Origin: Arthrobacter sp. KBS0702
GTDB taxonomy: Bacteria > Actinomycetota > Actinomycetes > Actinomycetales > Micrococcaceae
Length of the DNA: 64,000 bases
Direction: 5' to 3'
NCBI RefSeq assembly: GCF_005937985.2
Contig: NZ_CP042172.1
Coordinates: forward strand, 1,798,001-1,862,000
Shown: positions 45,632 through 53,910 of the stretch, piece after piece
Layout of the letters: the number at the start of each line of letters is the position of its first letter
Position numbering within the stretch: the first letter of the stretch is position 1
The notes under the pieces: generated by a model
The model's database searches: none
The model's input: only the letters and a program-made list of their open reading frames with translations
Told to the model about the DNA's origin: nothing
Program-made: the position numbers and the translations under genes

Positions 45632-46525
45632 TTACGTAGCCGCCGACTTTGCCGCCGGCGTTGCGGGCACGGGCAACGGCTCGAAGACGCTGATCCGGAA
45701 CCGGGCAGACACGGCGGTGCGCGCTGGCAGTCCTGCCACACGGGCGACCAGGGCGCCGCGGTCCAGGTGGTGCCCTGCGGGGCCCATCAGAGCGAGGTTG
45801 GCCACGTCGTCAGGTGTCAGGCTCAGCGCCAGGTCCAGCTCGCGTCCGCCATGGGATTGGAACTGCCCGGCCAGCGAGGCCTCGAGGCGCTCGTCCTTGG
45901 CTGGCTCGATTCCCAGCATGCCGGTCTGGCCGGCGATCTCGGCCAGGTGGCCGGGCCTGGGCGTGACCACGATCAGCCGCCCGCCCGGCCCGAGCACGCG
46001 GGCAAATTCGCTGGCGTTGCGCGGCGCGAAAACCACGGTGACGACGTCGACGGCGCCGTCCGCGAGCGGGAGCGGCTGCCACACGTCGGCGACGAGGTTA
46101 ACCGCCTCCGGATTCAGCCGCGCCGCCCGGCGCAGCGCGAATTTCGAGATGTCCAGGCCAACGGCGGCCGCCGCGGGCGCGCGGTCCAGTACGGCCCGCA
46201 GGTAGTGGCCGGTGCCGGTGCCGGCGTCGAGCACGGTGGACCCGGCGGCGGCAAGGGACGGTGCGGCAAGGTCGGCGACGGCGTCGGCCAGGCCCCGGTA
46301 GTGCCCGGCTGAGAGGAAGTCGAAGCGGGCCGCGACCATGTCCACGGTGTCCGCCTCGAAGACCGTGCCCTTGCCAGTCAGGAAGTTGAAATAGCCCTGC
46401 TTGGCCGCGTCGAAGTGGTGCCCCGCCGGGCAGGCGAGGGAACGTCCACCGTCACGTGCCGCGAACGGGCTCCGGCATACGGGGCACACGAGGGCGGCGA
46501 GGGAGGCTGCTGGCATAGAGTCCAT
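45632..46525 (-). CDS. putative 23S rRNA (guanine-N1)-methyltransferase, RlmA family
   Basis: Protein of 297 aa. The N-terminal zinc site (CPVC..C..GHHFD) followed by KQGYFNFL is the hallmark of RlmA(I/II); the SAM motif VLDAGTGTGHYL lies near residue 100. RlmA enzymes methylate G745 or G748 of 23S rRNA and may influence macrolide sensitivity. A TACGAT hexamer ends 7 nt before Met4 (46516), so the true start may be three codons later than the one given. Confidence 0.82.
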   Translation of the reverse strand: MDSMPAASLAALVCPVCRSPFAARDGGRSLACPAGHHFDAAKQGYFNFLTGKGTVFEADTVDMVAARFDFLSAGHYRGLADAVADLAAPSLAAAGSTVLDAGTGTGHYLRAVLDRAPAAAAVGLDISKFALRRAARLNPEAVNLVADVWQPLPLADGAVDVVTVVFAPRNASEFARVLGPGGRLIVVTPRPGHLAEIAGQTGMLGIEPAKDERLEASLAGQFQSHGGRELDLALSLTPDDVANLALMGPAGHHLDRGALVARVAGLPARTAVSARFRISVFEPLPVPATPAAKSAAT

Positions 46526-46613
46526 CGTAGGGCCGGCACGTCCGGCCCGGCAGCGTGTAGTCCGGGGCGCGGCGCGCCGGTGTGAGGCATTTCACCTCGC
46601 GGGCGGTAGCGGC

Positions 46614-46619
46614 TAGGCT
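46614..46619 (+). promoter_or_regulatory. -10 element of a leaderless S9 peptidase transcript
   Basis: TAGGCT ends 7 nt before the GTG start. Confidence 0.5.
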
Positions 46620-46626
46620 CGCACTC

Positions 46627-48735
46627 GTGAAATCCGAACATCTGCCCCTGCTCAAGTCCGTTTCGGCCCCCGCCGTGCACCCCGACGGCTCACGGGCCGT
46701 TGTGTCCGTGGTTCGCCCCGATTTCGACGCCGATTCCTACGTAGGCCAGCTCTGGTCCGTGCCGGCGGACCCGGCGCAGCGCCCGCGCCGGCTGACCCGC
46801 GGCTTCCGCGACACCGCGCCGGACTTTTCCCCGGACGGGGAGGTGCTGGCGTTCCTCCGTGCCGAGCCCGGCGGCAAACCCCAGCTGCACGTCGTCGAGG
46901 CCCACGGCGGGGAGCCCGTGCCGGTGACGGACGCGCCGCTGGGCGTGAGTGCGTTCACCTGGTCCCCGGACTCCAGCAGTATCGTCTTCAGCGCCCGGAC
47001 GCCCGAGGAAGGCCGCTACGGCACGGTAGACGGGGTCTCCGCCGGCGGCGAGGATGCCCGGCTGATCACGGACTACCAGTACCGGATGAACGGCGTCGGC
47101 TACACGGCGGACAAGCCCCTGCAACTCTTCCTGGTGGCGGTCCCGTCCCTGGACGAGGAACCCGCAGTGGCCCCGGCAGGCCGGGCGCTGAAGAAGGCCA
47201 AGTCCGCCGACGGCGGCAAGGAGGCCGGCGGCAAGGTGGCCCGGAACCTTCCGGAGGCGCGCCAGCTGACCACTGCCGCCACCGACCACAACGGCGCCAG
47301 CTACAGCACTGACGGCACGGCCATCTATTTCACCGCGGCTCTGCACGAGGACAGCGACGACGACCTGGTCACCGGGATCTACCGGCTGCCGCTGCCCGGC
47401 GACAGCGGCACCCAGGCCGGGCAGGAGGCCGGGCCGGCCGAGCCCGAAGCCGTGATCCCGGGGGGCACGGACGGGCTGTCCGTCTCCGCGGTCCGCCAGA
47501 GCCGGGACGGTCAGTGGCTGTACTTTGCGGCGCAGGACCTCGGCACCTCGGGCCAGGACTTCGTCGCCCGCAACACGGCGCTCTACGCTATGTCCGCAGA
47601 CGGCGGCCACGCCGTCGCGCTTAGCGACGTGGAAACCATGGACCTCGGCGGCGGCCTCGAGCCGGCCGGCTCGGACGGTGTCCTGGTCCTGAACAACGCG
47701 CGCGGCACCACGCAGCTGCTGGAGTTCGGTCCCGACGGGCTTCGCAACACCCTGCTCGATGGCGACCGTGTGGTGACCGGCGCGGCCGAACGCGCGGGAT
47801 CGGTGCTGCTGAGCTTCAGCGATGCGGGGACCGCCGGCGACGTCGCCGCCCTCGAAGCCGGTCGGCTCCGGGTGTTGACGGACTTCTCGGCGCCGCTGCG
47901 CGCCGACGCGGGCATCCTTCCCCCACAGGAACTCACGTTCGCCGCGGCCGACGGCTATCCCGTGCACGGCTGGCTGGTCACCCCGGCGGGGGAGGGCCCG
48001 CACCCGGTCCTGCTCAACATCCATGGCGGCCCGTTCGCCCAGTTCACCGGCGCTCTCTTCGACGAGGCCCAGGTGTATGCCGCGGCCGGGTACGCGGTGC
48101 TGATGTGCAATCCGCGCGGCTCCGCCGGTTATGGCCAGGCCCACGGCCGCGCCATTAAGGAGCGCATGGGAACCGTGGACATGCAGGACGTCCTGGCGTT
48201 CCTCGACGGGGCGCTCGAAAAGTTCGAAGAGCTCGACGGCGATGCCCTCGGCATCATGGGCGGTTCCTACGGCGGCTACCTGACGGCCTGGACCATCAGC
48301 CATGACCACCGCTTCAAGGCCTCCATCGTGGAGCGCGGGTACCTCGATCCGGTGAGCTTCACGGGATCCTCGGACATCGGCTGGTTCTTCGGCGGCGAGT
48401 ACACCGGCCGCTCGGCCGAGCAGATGGCGGCGCAAAGCCCGATGGCCAGGGTGGACCAGGTCCGGACGCCCACGCTGGTGATCCACAGCGAGGAGGACCT
48501 GCGTTGCCCGGTAGAGCAGGGCCAGCGCTATTTCACCGCCCTCAAGCAGCTGGGTGTGGAGGCCGCGTTCCTGGTCTTCCCGGGCGAGAACCATGAGCTC
48601 TCGCGCTCCGGCACCCCGCATCACCGCAGGCAGCGCTTCGACCAGATCCTGCACTGGTGGTCCCGGCACCTTCCGACGGCGGCCAACCCGGCGCCGCGGG
48701 ACGACGCGGCTGCCGCGGAGCCCGCCGCCGGCTAA
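46627..48735 (+). CDS. S9-family prolyl-oligopeptidase-like peptidase
   Basis: Protein of 702 aa. The N-terminal ~430 residues form a WD40-like beta propeller (SPDGEVLAFL, TWSPDSSSIVFSA). The C-terminal alpha/beta-hydrolase domain has Ser547 (GGSYGG), Asp624 (HSEEDLRCP) and His656 (GENHELSR) as the probable triad. No signal peptide, so it acts in the cytoplasm on small peptides, as in the acylaminoacyl-peptidase branch. It converges with def, overlapping by 4 nt. Confidence 0.9.
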   Translation: MKSEHLPLLKSVSAPAVHPDGSRAVVSVVRPDFDADSYVGQLWSVPADPAQRPRRLTRGFRDTAPDFSPDGEVLAFLRAEPGGKPQLHVVEAHGGEPVPVTDAPLGVSAFTWSPDSSSIVFSARTPEEGRYGTVDGVSAGGEDARLITDYQYRMNGVGYTADKPLQLFLVAVPSLDEEPAVAPAGRALKKAKSADGGKEAGGKVARNLPEARQLTTAATDHNGASYSTDGTAIYFTAALHEDSDDDLVTGIYRLPLPGDSGTQAGQEAGPAEPEAVIPGGTDGLSVSAVRQSRDGQWLYFAAQDLGTSGQDFVARNTALYAMSADGGHAVALSDVETMDLGGGLEPAGSDGVLVLNNARGTTQLLEFGPDGLRNTLLDGDRVVTGAAERAGSVLLSFSDAGTAGDVAALEAGRLRVLTDFSAPLRADAGILPPQELTFAAADGYPVHGWLVTPAGEGPHPVLLNIHGGPFAQFTGALFDEAQVYAAAGYAVLMCNPRGSAGYGQAHGRAIKERMGTVDMQDVLAFLDGALEKFEELDGDALGIMGGSYGGYLTAWTISHDHRFKASIVERGYLDPVSFTGSSDIGWFFGGEYTGRSAEQMAAQSPMARVDQVRTPTLVIHSEEDLRCPVEQGQRYFTALKQLGVEAAFLVFPGENHELSRSGTPHHRRQRFDQILHWWSRHLPTAANPAPRDDAAAAEPAAG

Positions 48736-49427
48736 GCGTCGGGTTCGCCCGGCAGGAACCCTAGTTCCTGCCGGGCGAGGCTGATGTCCGGTTGGGCCCA
48801 GCGGGCGGAGTATTCCGCGTTGTTGCTGAGCGAACGCAGTTCGGCCCGGTCCAGGTACAGGACGCCGTGCAGGTGGTCGGTTTCGTGCTGCACAATGCGG
48901 GCCTGCCATCCGGTGAAGTCCCGCTGCTGCGCCGTCCCGTCCACCGCGGTGAAGTCCAGCCGCACGGATTCCGGCCGCAGCACGGCGGCCTGCAGCCCGT
49001 TCAGGGACAGGCAGCCCTCGTAAAAAGCTCTCTTCGCCGTACCCAGCGGCTCGTAGCGCGGATTCAGCATGGCGAAGAACGGCAGCGGTTCCCGGCCGCG
49101 CGCCGCCGCGACCTCGGGGTCGACGTCGAACCTGTCCTCCAGGACGGCCAGCTGCAGCGGGATCCCCAGCTGCGGGGCGGCGAGCCCGACACCAGGGGCC
49201 TTGTGCATGACGCGGCGCATGAGGTCAACCAGTCGGCCGAGCTCGGCGTCGTCGAGCTGGCCGGTGAACGGGACCGCCTGCTGCCGGAGAACCGGGTGCC
49301 CCACCTGGACGATCGGCGGCAGCACCCCGGCGTTCAGGATCTGCTCGACGGCCTCCCGGATGATGTCGTCGCTGGTCTCGGCGGTGGGGGCGGTGTAACT
49401 TACGTCGTTCCTGGCATCTGCGGACAT
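48732..49427 (-). CDS. def: peptide deformylase
   Basis: Protein of 231 aa with all three deformylase motifs: GVGLAAPQLG (79-88), EGCLS with metal ligand Cys139, and HETDH with His181, Glu182 and His185. It is longer than the common type (about 170-190 aa) through an N-terminal ~35-residue extension. It removes formyl groups from nascent proteins. TAGTCT (49434-49439) ends 6 nt before the ATG, so the transcript may be leaderless. Confidence 0.92.
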   Translation of the reverse strand: MSADARNDVSYTAPTAETSDDIIREAVEQILNAGVLPPIVQVGHPVLRQQAVPFTGQLDDAELGRLVDLMRRVMHKAPGVGLAAPQLGIPLQLAVLEDRFDVDPEVAAARGREPLPFFAMLNPRYEPLGTAKRAFYEGCLSLNGLQAAVLRPESVRLDFTAVDGTAQQRDFTGWQARIVQHETDHLHGVLYLDRAELRSLSNNAEYSARWAQPDISLARQELGFLPGEPDA

Positions 49428-49436
49428 GGGACCAGA

Positions 49437-50399
49437 CTACTGGCGTCCACACGCAGAAGTAACGAAATCGTAGATCCGGCCCCGCAGTTGCGCGCCCGCG
49501 TCGATCTTCAGCACTCCCTCCCGGCCGGCGACAGAGACGCGCAGCGGGATCAGGGTGCCCACCTTGTCCTCCGCCACCGCGTGCGGGTCGCATCGGGCAG
49601 GTCGGATGCCGAGCCGCAGCTCGCGCGCCGGGCCCGTGGCGTCGATCCGCAGCCCGCTGGGCCAGGGTGCGCTGGGATCCTCCTCCAGGAGGGTGGTTCC
49701 GCCGACGCTGTCGATTGTCAGCGCCCGGTCCGCAGGATCAGTGGCGGAGTTCCGCGGGGAGATGCGGAGGTGCAGGAACGCGGTCCGGGCGTCCGGGGAG
49801 AGCTCCAGCTCGGGGGCGAACCGGAGCTCGGCAATGGCGGCGGCGGCTTGCGCCACGCACATTTCGACGTTGTTCCTTGCCAGCACGCCAAAGGGATCGG
49901 CTGCGTCCGTTGTGACCGTTTGTCCGGTTGCCCCGGCGGCGGACGCGAGCAGCACCTCGACGGCGGCGGGCGGTTGCCCTGCCCGGCTTTGTTCAGGGGC
50001 CCGGCTTTGCTCGGCGGCCTGGTCGGGGCAGGACGCGGCCGGGAGGCTGGCGGGCAGGCTTTTCGTCTGGTGCGGCGGCAGTTCTGTTCCGGCGGCCGCC
50101 GCGGTCCAGCTGATTCGGGACGCGAAGAGTGGACTCCGCAGCCCGGCCGCAAGCACGGTGACCGGCTCGCCGGTGGTGTTGGTCAGCTGGATCTCGATGA
50201 TCTGCCGGCTGTAGTTGTCACGGAACTGGCTGATCTCCGCCGTCAGCGGGGCGGCAACCGACGCGGAGGGCGACGGCGACGCCGGCGTACCGCTCCCGTT
50301 CCCCGGACCGGCAGCCCCGGTGCCCGCGCTGCACGACGCCGTCGCCAGGAGCAGCAGCGCGACGGCGGCCCACCGGAGTGACAGCGGAATGCTGACCAT
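49437..50399 (-). CDS. secreted lipoprotein of unknown function
   Basis: Protein of 320 aa. A signal peptide with lipobox LATASC and a Gly/Ser/Pro-rich spacer places it on the outer face of the membrane. The mature protein shows two weakly similar beta-rich halves and no family I recognise. TAGACT (50406-50411) ends 6 nt before the ATG. def lies downstream and may share its transcript, although the -10 of def overlaps the end of this gene. Confidence 0.7.
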   Translation of the reverse strand: MVSIPLSLRWAAVALLLLATASCSAGTGAAGPGNGSGTPASPSPSASVAAPLTAEISQFRDNYSRQIIEIQLTNTTGEPVTVLAAGLRSPLFASRISWTAAAAGTELPPHQTKSLPASLPAASCPDQAAEQSRAPEQSRAGQPPAAVEVLLASAAGATGQTVTTDAADPFGVLARNNVEMCVAQAAAAIAELRFAPELELSPDARTAFLHLRISPRNSATDPADRALTIDSVGGTTLLEEDPSAPWPSGLRIDATGPARELRLGIRPARCDPHAVAEDKVGTLIPLRVSVAGREGVLKIDAGAQLRGRIYDFVTSACGRQ

Positions 50400-50485
50400 G
50401 CGGCCAGTCTAGGCCGCGGTGGCGGTGTCCGGCATGGGCACCGGCATGCATCGGAAGGTCCGGCGGGGTCCCTGCCCCGATCGGC

Positions 50486-50491
50486 TACTCT
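50486..50491 (+). promoter_or_regulatory. -10-like TACTCT before the 37-codon gene
   Basis: TACTCT ends 6 nt before the ATG at 50498, the same spacing as at many recognised genes here. Confidence 0.35.
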
Positions 50492-50497
50492 CAGTCC

Positions 50498-50611
50498 ATG
50501 ACATCTCCGACATCCGTGGACGTTGTGCCGGGCCTGTTCCGGGCCATCGAGGCCGGCGGCGGCCGGATCGTCAGCCAGCGCAGCTACGACTGCTACTACA
50601 CGCCGCGCTGA
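50498..50611 (+). CDS. 37-aa peptide of unknown function
   Basis: Reads as M-T-S-P-T-S-V-D-V-V, then GLFRAIEAGGGRIV, ending SQRSYDCYYTPR. The end is rich in Tyr with one Cys and looks unlike a random tail. It lies alone on the + strand between the lipoprotein and FAD-monooxygenase genes. Support is only the -10-like hexamer at the leaderless spacing and the start codon. It could be a small peptide, a precursor or chance. No homologue is recognised. Confidence 0.35.
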   Translation: MTSPTSVDVVPGLFRAIEAGGGRIVSQRSYDCYYTPR

Positions 50612-50637
50612 GGGGTCGGCGCCGCGGCCGGGTGTGG

Positions 50638-51786
50638 CTATTGCATGGTGAAGCGGCGGGCCACGAGCCTGTTGGCGGCGGGGACGGCGGCCACGGCGGT
50701 AATGGCGCCGTTGCGGACGGCCAGCAGGCCTCCGTGCAGCGGCCGGCCCAGCGCCATGTTGATCTCGGATTGCCGTGCCGCACGCCCCGCCTCGCGCAGC
50801 CGGTTCCGTTCGAATGCCGCCAGTCCGTCGCGGCTGCCCGCGAGGAGGGCCGGCACCAGGGGTGCCAGGGCCAGGGCGTCGAGCCAGCCCAGGCTCATGC
50901 CCTGGCCTCCGATCGGGCTGATTTCGTGCGCCGCGTCGCCGATCAGGATGCCGCGGCCGAACACCATGCGCCGGACCAAGCGGGCTCGCACGCCGAAGCC
51001 GCTGAGCATGCTGTTGCTGCCGGCGTCGACGTCGATCCCGGTGCGCCGCCGGACCTCCCGGGCGAGCCAGCCGGCGTCGAGACCGGCAGCGTCGTCGGCA
51101 CCGCCGTCGTCGGCCGGACCGCGCCTGACCACCCAGCGCCGCCGTTGCCCCGGCAGCGGAAACGACTCAACGATGCCGTCGCCGGCCAGGAACAGCGCGG
51201 CGTCGGAACCAAAAGCGGTGCTGTCCGCGAAGTCGCCCATAAGATAACGGTCCGGGTAGTCCCGGCGCCGCAGCGGTGCACCGAGGGCCATCCGGGCGGC
51301 TGACCGGACCCCGTCGGCGGCGATCACGAGTGGTGCGCTGATCCGCTCCTGCTCTTTGGCAACGCAGGCTTCAACGGTGGCGTGGCCGCCGTTGTCGTGC
51401 AGCCCCGTGACGCGTACGCCGCGGCGCAGGGCATACGGGTCAAGTCCGCGTACCCGATCCTCGAGTACGGACTCGGTGGAATCTTGCGGTAGCGAGAGTA
51501 CAAACGGGAACCGCTCGGACACTTCGGCGAAGGACATTTCGGCCAAGGCGGCGCCGCGGCTGAGGGCCAGGCCCCGACGGATCGGGACACCCCGGCGGAC
51601 GAGCTTCTGGGCCACCCCGATCCGGCTGAGAGCCTCCAGCGCCGGCGGGTGGATGCCGATGGCCCGTGAGTTGGGTTCCGGCGCGGTCCGCTGTTCGAGC
51701 ACCGTGACCGAAACGCCCCGCTGAAGTAACAGGGCCGCCAGATAAAGGCCCACCGGGCCCCCGCCGATAATGACGACCTCGCTCAC
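50638..51786 (-). CDS. FAD-dependent monooxygenase
   Basis: Protein of 382 aa of the aromatic hydroxylase (PHBH) type: FAD motif GGGPVGLYLAALLLQRG, the DG motif VIAADGVRSAAR and GD motif ILIGDAAHEISPIGGQGMSLG are all present. It likely hydroxylates a phenolic intermediate. It is the last gene of the type III PKS operon, and its ATG overlaps the methyltransferase stop by 4 nt, so the two are translationally coupled. Confidence 0.85.
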   Translation of the reverse strand: MSEVVIIGGGPVGLYLAALLLQRGVSVTVLEQRTAPEPNSRAIGIHPPALEALSRIGVAQKLVRRGVPIRRGLALSRGAALAEMSFAEVSERFPFVLSLPQDSTESVLEDRVRGLDPYALRRGVRVTGLHDNGGHATVEACVAKEQERISAPLVIAADGVRSAARMALGAPLRRRDYPDRYLMGDFADSTAFGSDAALFLAGDGIVESFPLPGQRRRWVVRRGPADDGGADDAAGLDAGWLAREVRRRTGIDVDAGSNSMLSGFGVRARLVRRMVFGRGILIGDAAHEISPIGGQGMSLGWLDALALAPLVPALLAGSRDGLAAFERNRLREAGRAARQSEINMALGRPLHGGLLAVRNGAITAVAAVPAANRLVARRFTMQ

Positions 51787-52496
51787 GCGGGGCCCCTACG
51801 CGGCGACCCGGTCCTCTCCAGGATCAGCAGGTTGCGGAAGGGTGGGCGGGGCACCACGATCCAGCCCGGGGGAGCGGCGGCCCGGAGTTCGGCCGCCGTG
51901 TAGCTGCGCCGGATCGAAGTGAGGCCGTCCTGCCGGATATAGGAGCCGTGGAACGGCAACGCAGCTGCGGAAAACAGCGCGTAGGCAGCTGCGCTGCGGC
52001 GGAGGTCATTGTGGATGACCGTTCCGGTGCTCAGGGCAGCAGATTCGGCGAGAAATCCGGTCAGCTCCGCGGCGCCCAGGTGGTGCAGCACGTGGTTGGA
52101 CACCACGACGTCGAAGCGCGCTCCCGCGCCCAGCAGCTCCGCCGCGCTCTGGCGCCGGAAGGTCACGCTGGCGTGGCTCCGCCAGCGTGTGGCGAACGCG
52201 GCGGCACGCGGGTCCGGGTCGATCGCCGTGATCTCAAGCCGCAGCCCGTCGCGGGCCGCCCAGCGCGCCAGCAGCACCGGCACGTCGCCACCGCCGCAGC
52301 CGATATCCAGCAGCGTCGTGGCCGTCCCCGCGGCGAGCCGGGGCCGCAGCTGCCCGCGGTAGATGCCCCGCCAGCCGGACACCGCGCGGTTGACCAGCGC
52401 GAACTGTGCATAGGTCCGGTTAAGCCGGTCCGGGTCGCAGTCGGGCCGGTCCATCTCCTCGACGGCGTCCAGGGCGCGCGTACGCAGCAGGGCCAT
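51783..52496 (-). CDS. class I SAM-dependent methyltransferase
   Basis: Protein of 237 aa with SAM motif I LLDIGCGGGDVPVLLAR (about 68-84) and post-motif regions typical of small-molecule methyltransferases (VVSNHVLHHL). It lies 11 nt after the PKS gene and overlaps the monooxygenase, so it probably methylates the polyketide product. Whether O- or C-methylation is not shown by sequence. Confidence 0.85.
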   Translation of the reverse strand: MALLRTRALDAVEEMDRPDCDPDRLNRTYAQFALVNRAVSGWRGIYRGQLRPRLAAGTATTLLDIGCGGGDVPVLLARWAARDGLRLEITAIDPDPRAAAFATRWRSHASVTFRRQSAAELLGAGARFDVVVSNHVLHHLGAAELTGFLAESAALSTGTVIHNDLRRSAAAYALFSAAALPFHGSYIRQDGLTSIRRSYTAAELRAAAPPGWIVVPRPPFRNLLILERTGSPRRGPA

Positions 52497-52507
52497 GGCT
52501 CCGGCGC

Positions 52508-53740
52508 TCAGGCGAGGGCCGTTTCCGCCCGGGTCAGACCGGGCCGCTCCTGCCGGGCGTCGGGCCCTGGTGCCTGCGGGGCGGTGATCTTGGTGAAGAG
52601 CGCTGTCTCCACCGTCAGCCCCGGTCCGAACGCCATCGAGCAGATGCGTTCACCGCCGTCGTCGACTGTTCCGCCGGGTTCCTCGCTGGCTCCGGCAGCG
52701 GGGAGGTCGAGGATGTGCCGGATCACGAAGAGGACCGTGGCGCTGCTCATGTTTCCGTAGTTGCGGAGGGTTTCCCGGGCCGGCACCAGCTGTTCGTCGC
52801 TGAGCTCCAGCCGGGCCTGCACCTTGTCCAGGATGCTGCGGCCGCCGGGGTGGATGGCCCAGTGGCGGATGTCGCGGTAGGGAATGCCGATCAGCGAGGC
52901 ATCCCGGGACAGCAGCGGTTCGAGGGCGCCGATGATGTGATCGTCGATGATGTGCGGGACGTAGGTCCCGAGGACCATTTCAAAGCCTTCGTCGCCGATG
53001 TTCCACGCCATCGCTTCCTCGCCCACCGGCGTCAGGACCGTTTCGAAGTGGTCCAGGGTCAGCAGGGCGGGCTGGTCCTGCAGTTCGCGGGCACTGATGA
53101 CTGCGGCCGCGGCGCCGTCGGCGAACAGCGCCGATCCCATGATGGTGTCCGGATCATTGGACGTACGGACGTGGAGGGAACAAAGTTCCGCGCAGACCAC
53201 CAGCACCACCGCGTCCGGGTCCGCGTCGCAAAAAGATTTCGCGGCACGCAACGCCGGGAAGGCGGCATAGCAGCCCATGAACCCGAGGTGGTAACGCTGG
53301 ACTGCTGGATTCAGCCCGAGGGCCCTGACAATCTTGTAGTCCGGTCCGGGGTTGAAGAAGCCGGTGCAGGAAACGGTGACCAGATGGGTGATGTCGCCGC
53401 GATCGAGGCCGGGGCAAGCGTCCACCGCTTTTTCCGCGGCATCGATGAAGAGCTTGGTGGCTTCGGTGGCGAAGATGTCGTTCCTGACCTTGGTGCTGGG
53501 GCTAAGCAGCAGGCCGGTGGCGGGATCGAAGAACTGCGGGTTCTCCGCCCTGCTGCCGGTGGTCAGTTCCCCGACGGCGGTGTAGCGGGTGTCGATGGCG
53601 GCGGAGTCAAAGCAGGTGTTCACCAGCCGGGAACCAAGGCGGCTGAGCCCCGGCTGGGCGGCAAAGACGTCACGGGCTTCGGATTGGATCAGTACGGTGG
53701 GCGGGACTGCAGTTTCCAGGGACCTCAGGTAGACCGTCAT
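52508..53740 (-). CDS. type III polyketide synthase (chalcone/stilbene synthase family)
   Basis: Protein of 410 aa with the complete catalytic triad: Cys125 (VTVSCTGFF), His297 (WAIHPGGRS) and Asn330 (NYGNMSSAT). The family condenses malonyl-CoA on a starter CoA and cyclises the chain, giving resorcinols, pyrones or naphthalenes. The starter cannot be told here. A TTGTCA-N17-GAGAAT promoter ends 5 nt before the ATG. The C-terminal ~30 residues are an unusual low-complexity tail. Downstream methyltransferase and monooxygenase point to a tailored phenolic product. Confidence 0.92.
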   Translation of the reverse strand: MTVYLRSLETAVPPTVLIQSEARDVFAAQPGLSRLGSRLVNTCFDSAAIDTRYTAVGELTTGSRAENPQFFDPATGLLLSPSTKVRNDIFATEATKLFIDAAEKAVDACPGLDRGDITHLVTVSCTGFFNPGPDYKIVRALGLNPAVQRYHLGFMGCYAAFPALRAAKSFCDADPDAVVLVVCAELCSLHVRTSNDPDTIMGSALFADGAAAAVISARELQDQPALLTLDHFETVLTPVGEEAMAWNIGDEGFEMVLGTYVPHIIDDHIIGALEPLLSRDASLIGIPYRDIRHWAIHPGGRSILDKVQARLELSDEQLVPARETLRNYGNMSSATVLFVIRHILDLPAAGASEEPGGTVDDGGERICSMAFGPGLTVETALFTKITAPQAPGPDARQERPGLTRAETALA

Positions 53741-53745
53741 GGTTC

Positions 53746-53774
53746 ATTCTCAGTGAGCCTGCCGGATATGACAA
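53746..53774 (-). promoter_or_regulatory. promoter of the type III PKS operon
   Basis: On the minus strand TTGTCA (53769-53774), a 17-nt spacer and GAGAAT (53746-53751) lie just upstream of the ATG, leaving only 5 nt. The mRNA is probably leaderless. Confidence 0.55.
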
Positions 53775-53798
53775 TGGATTCTCCGTCGCCCTGTGCGC

Positions 53799-53814
53799 CG
53801 GACAAGCCTGTCCG
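53799..53814. promoter_or_regulatory. palindrome in the PKS / UvrA-like divergent region
   Basis: CGGACA and TGTCCG (6 bp each, spacer AGCC) form a perfect inverted repeat of the length of a dimer operator. It is placed near the expected -35 of the UvrA-like gene (-10-like TAAGCT at 53837-53842). Regulator unknown. Confidence 0.45.
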
Positions 53815-53910
53815 AAGATAAGCCCATCGACTGTTCTAAGCTGTTCCCATTGAGCCAGCCGATGCCGTCGTTCACCGCGGCGGAGGCCCCGCCTGACAGA
53901 GGGAGACACG

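Noticed and set aside
46690..48909. 739-codon minus-strand frame over the S9 peptidase
   Set aside because: The + strand protein has propeller and triad; the antisense frame is a shadow.
48792..50381. 529-codon plus-strand frame over def and the lipoprotein
   Set aside because: Antisense to deformylase motifs and a lipobox; no domain in the shadow.
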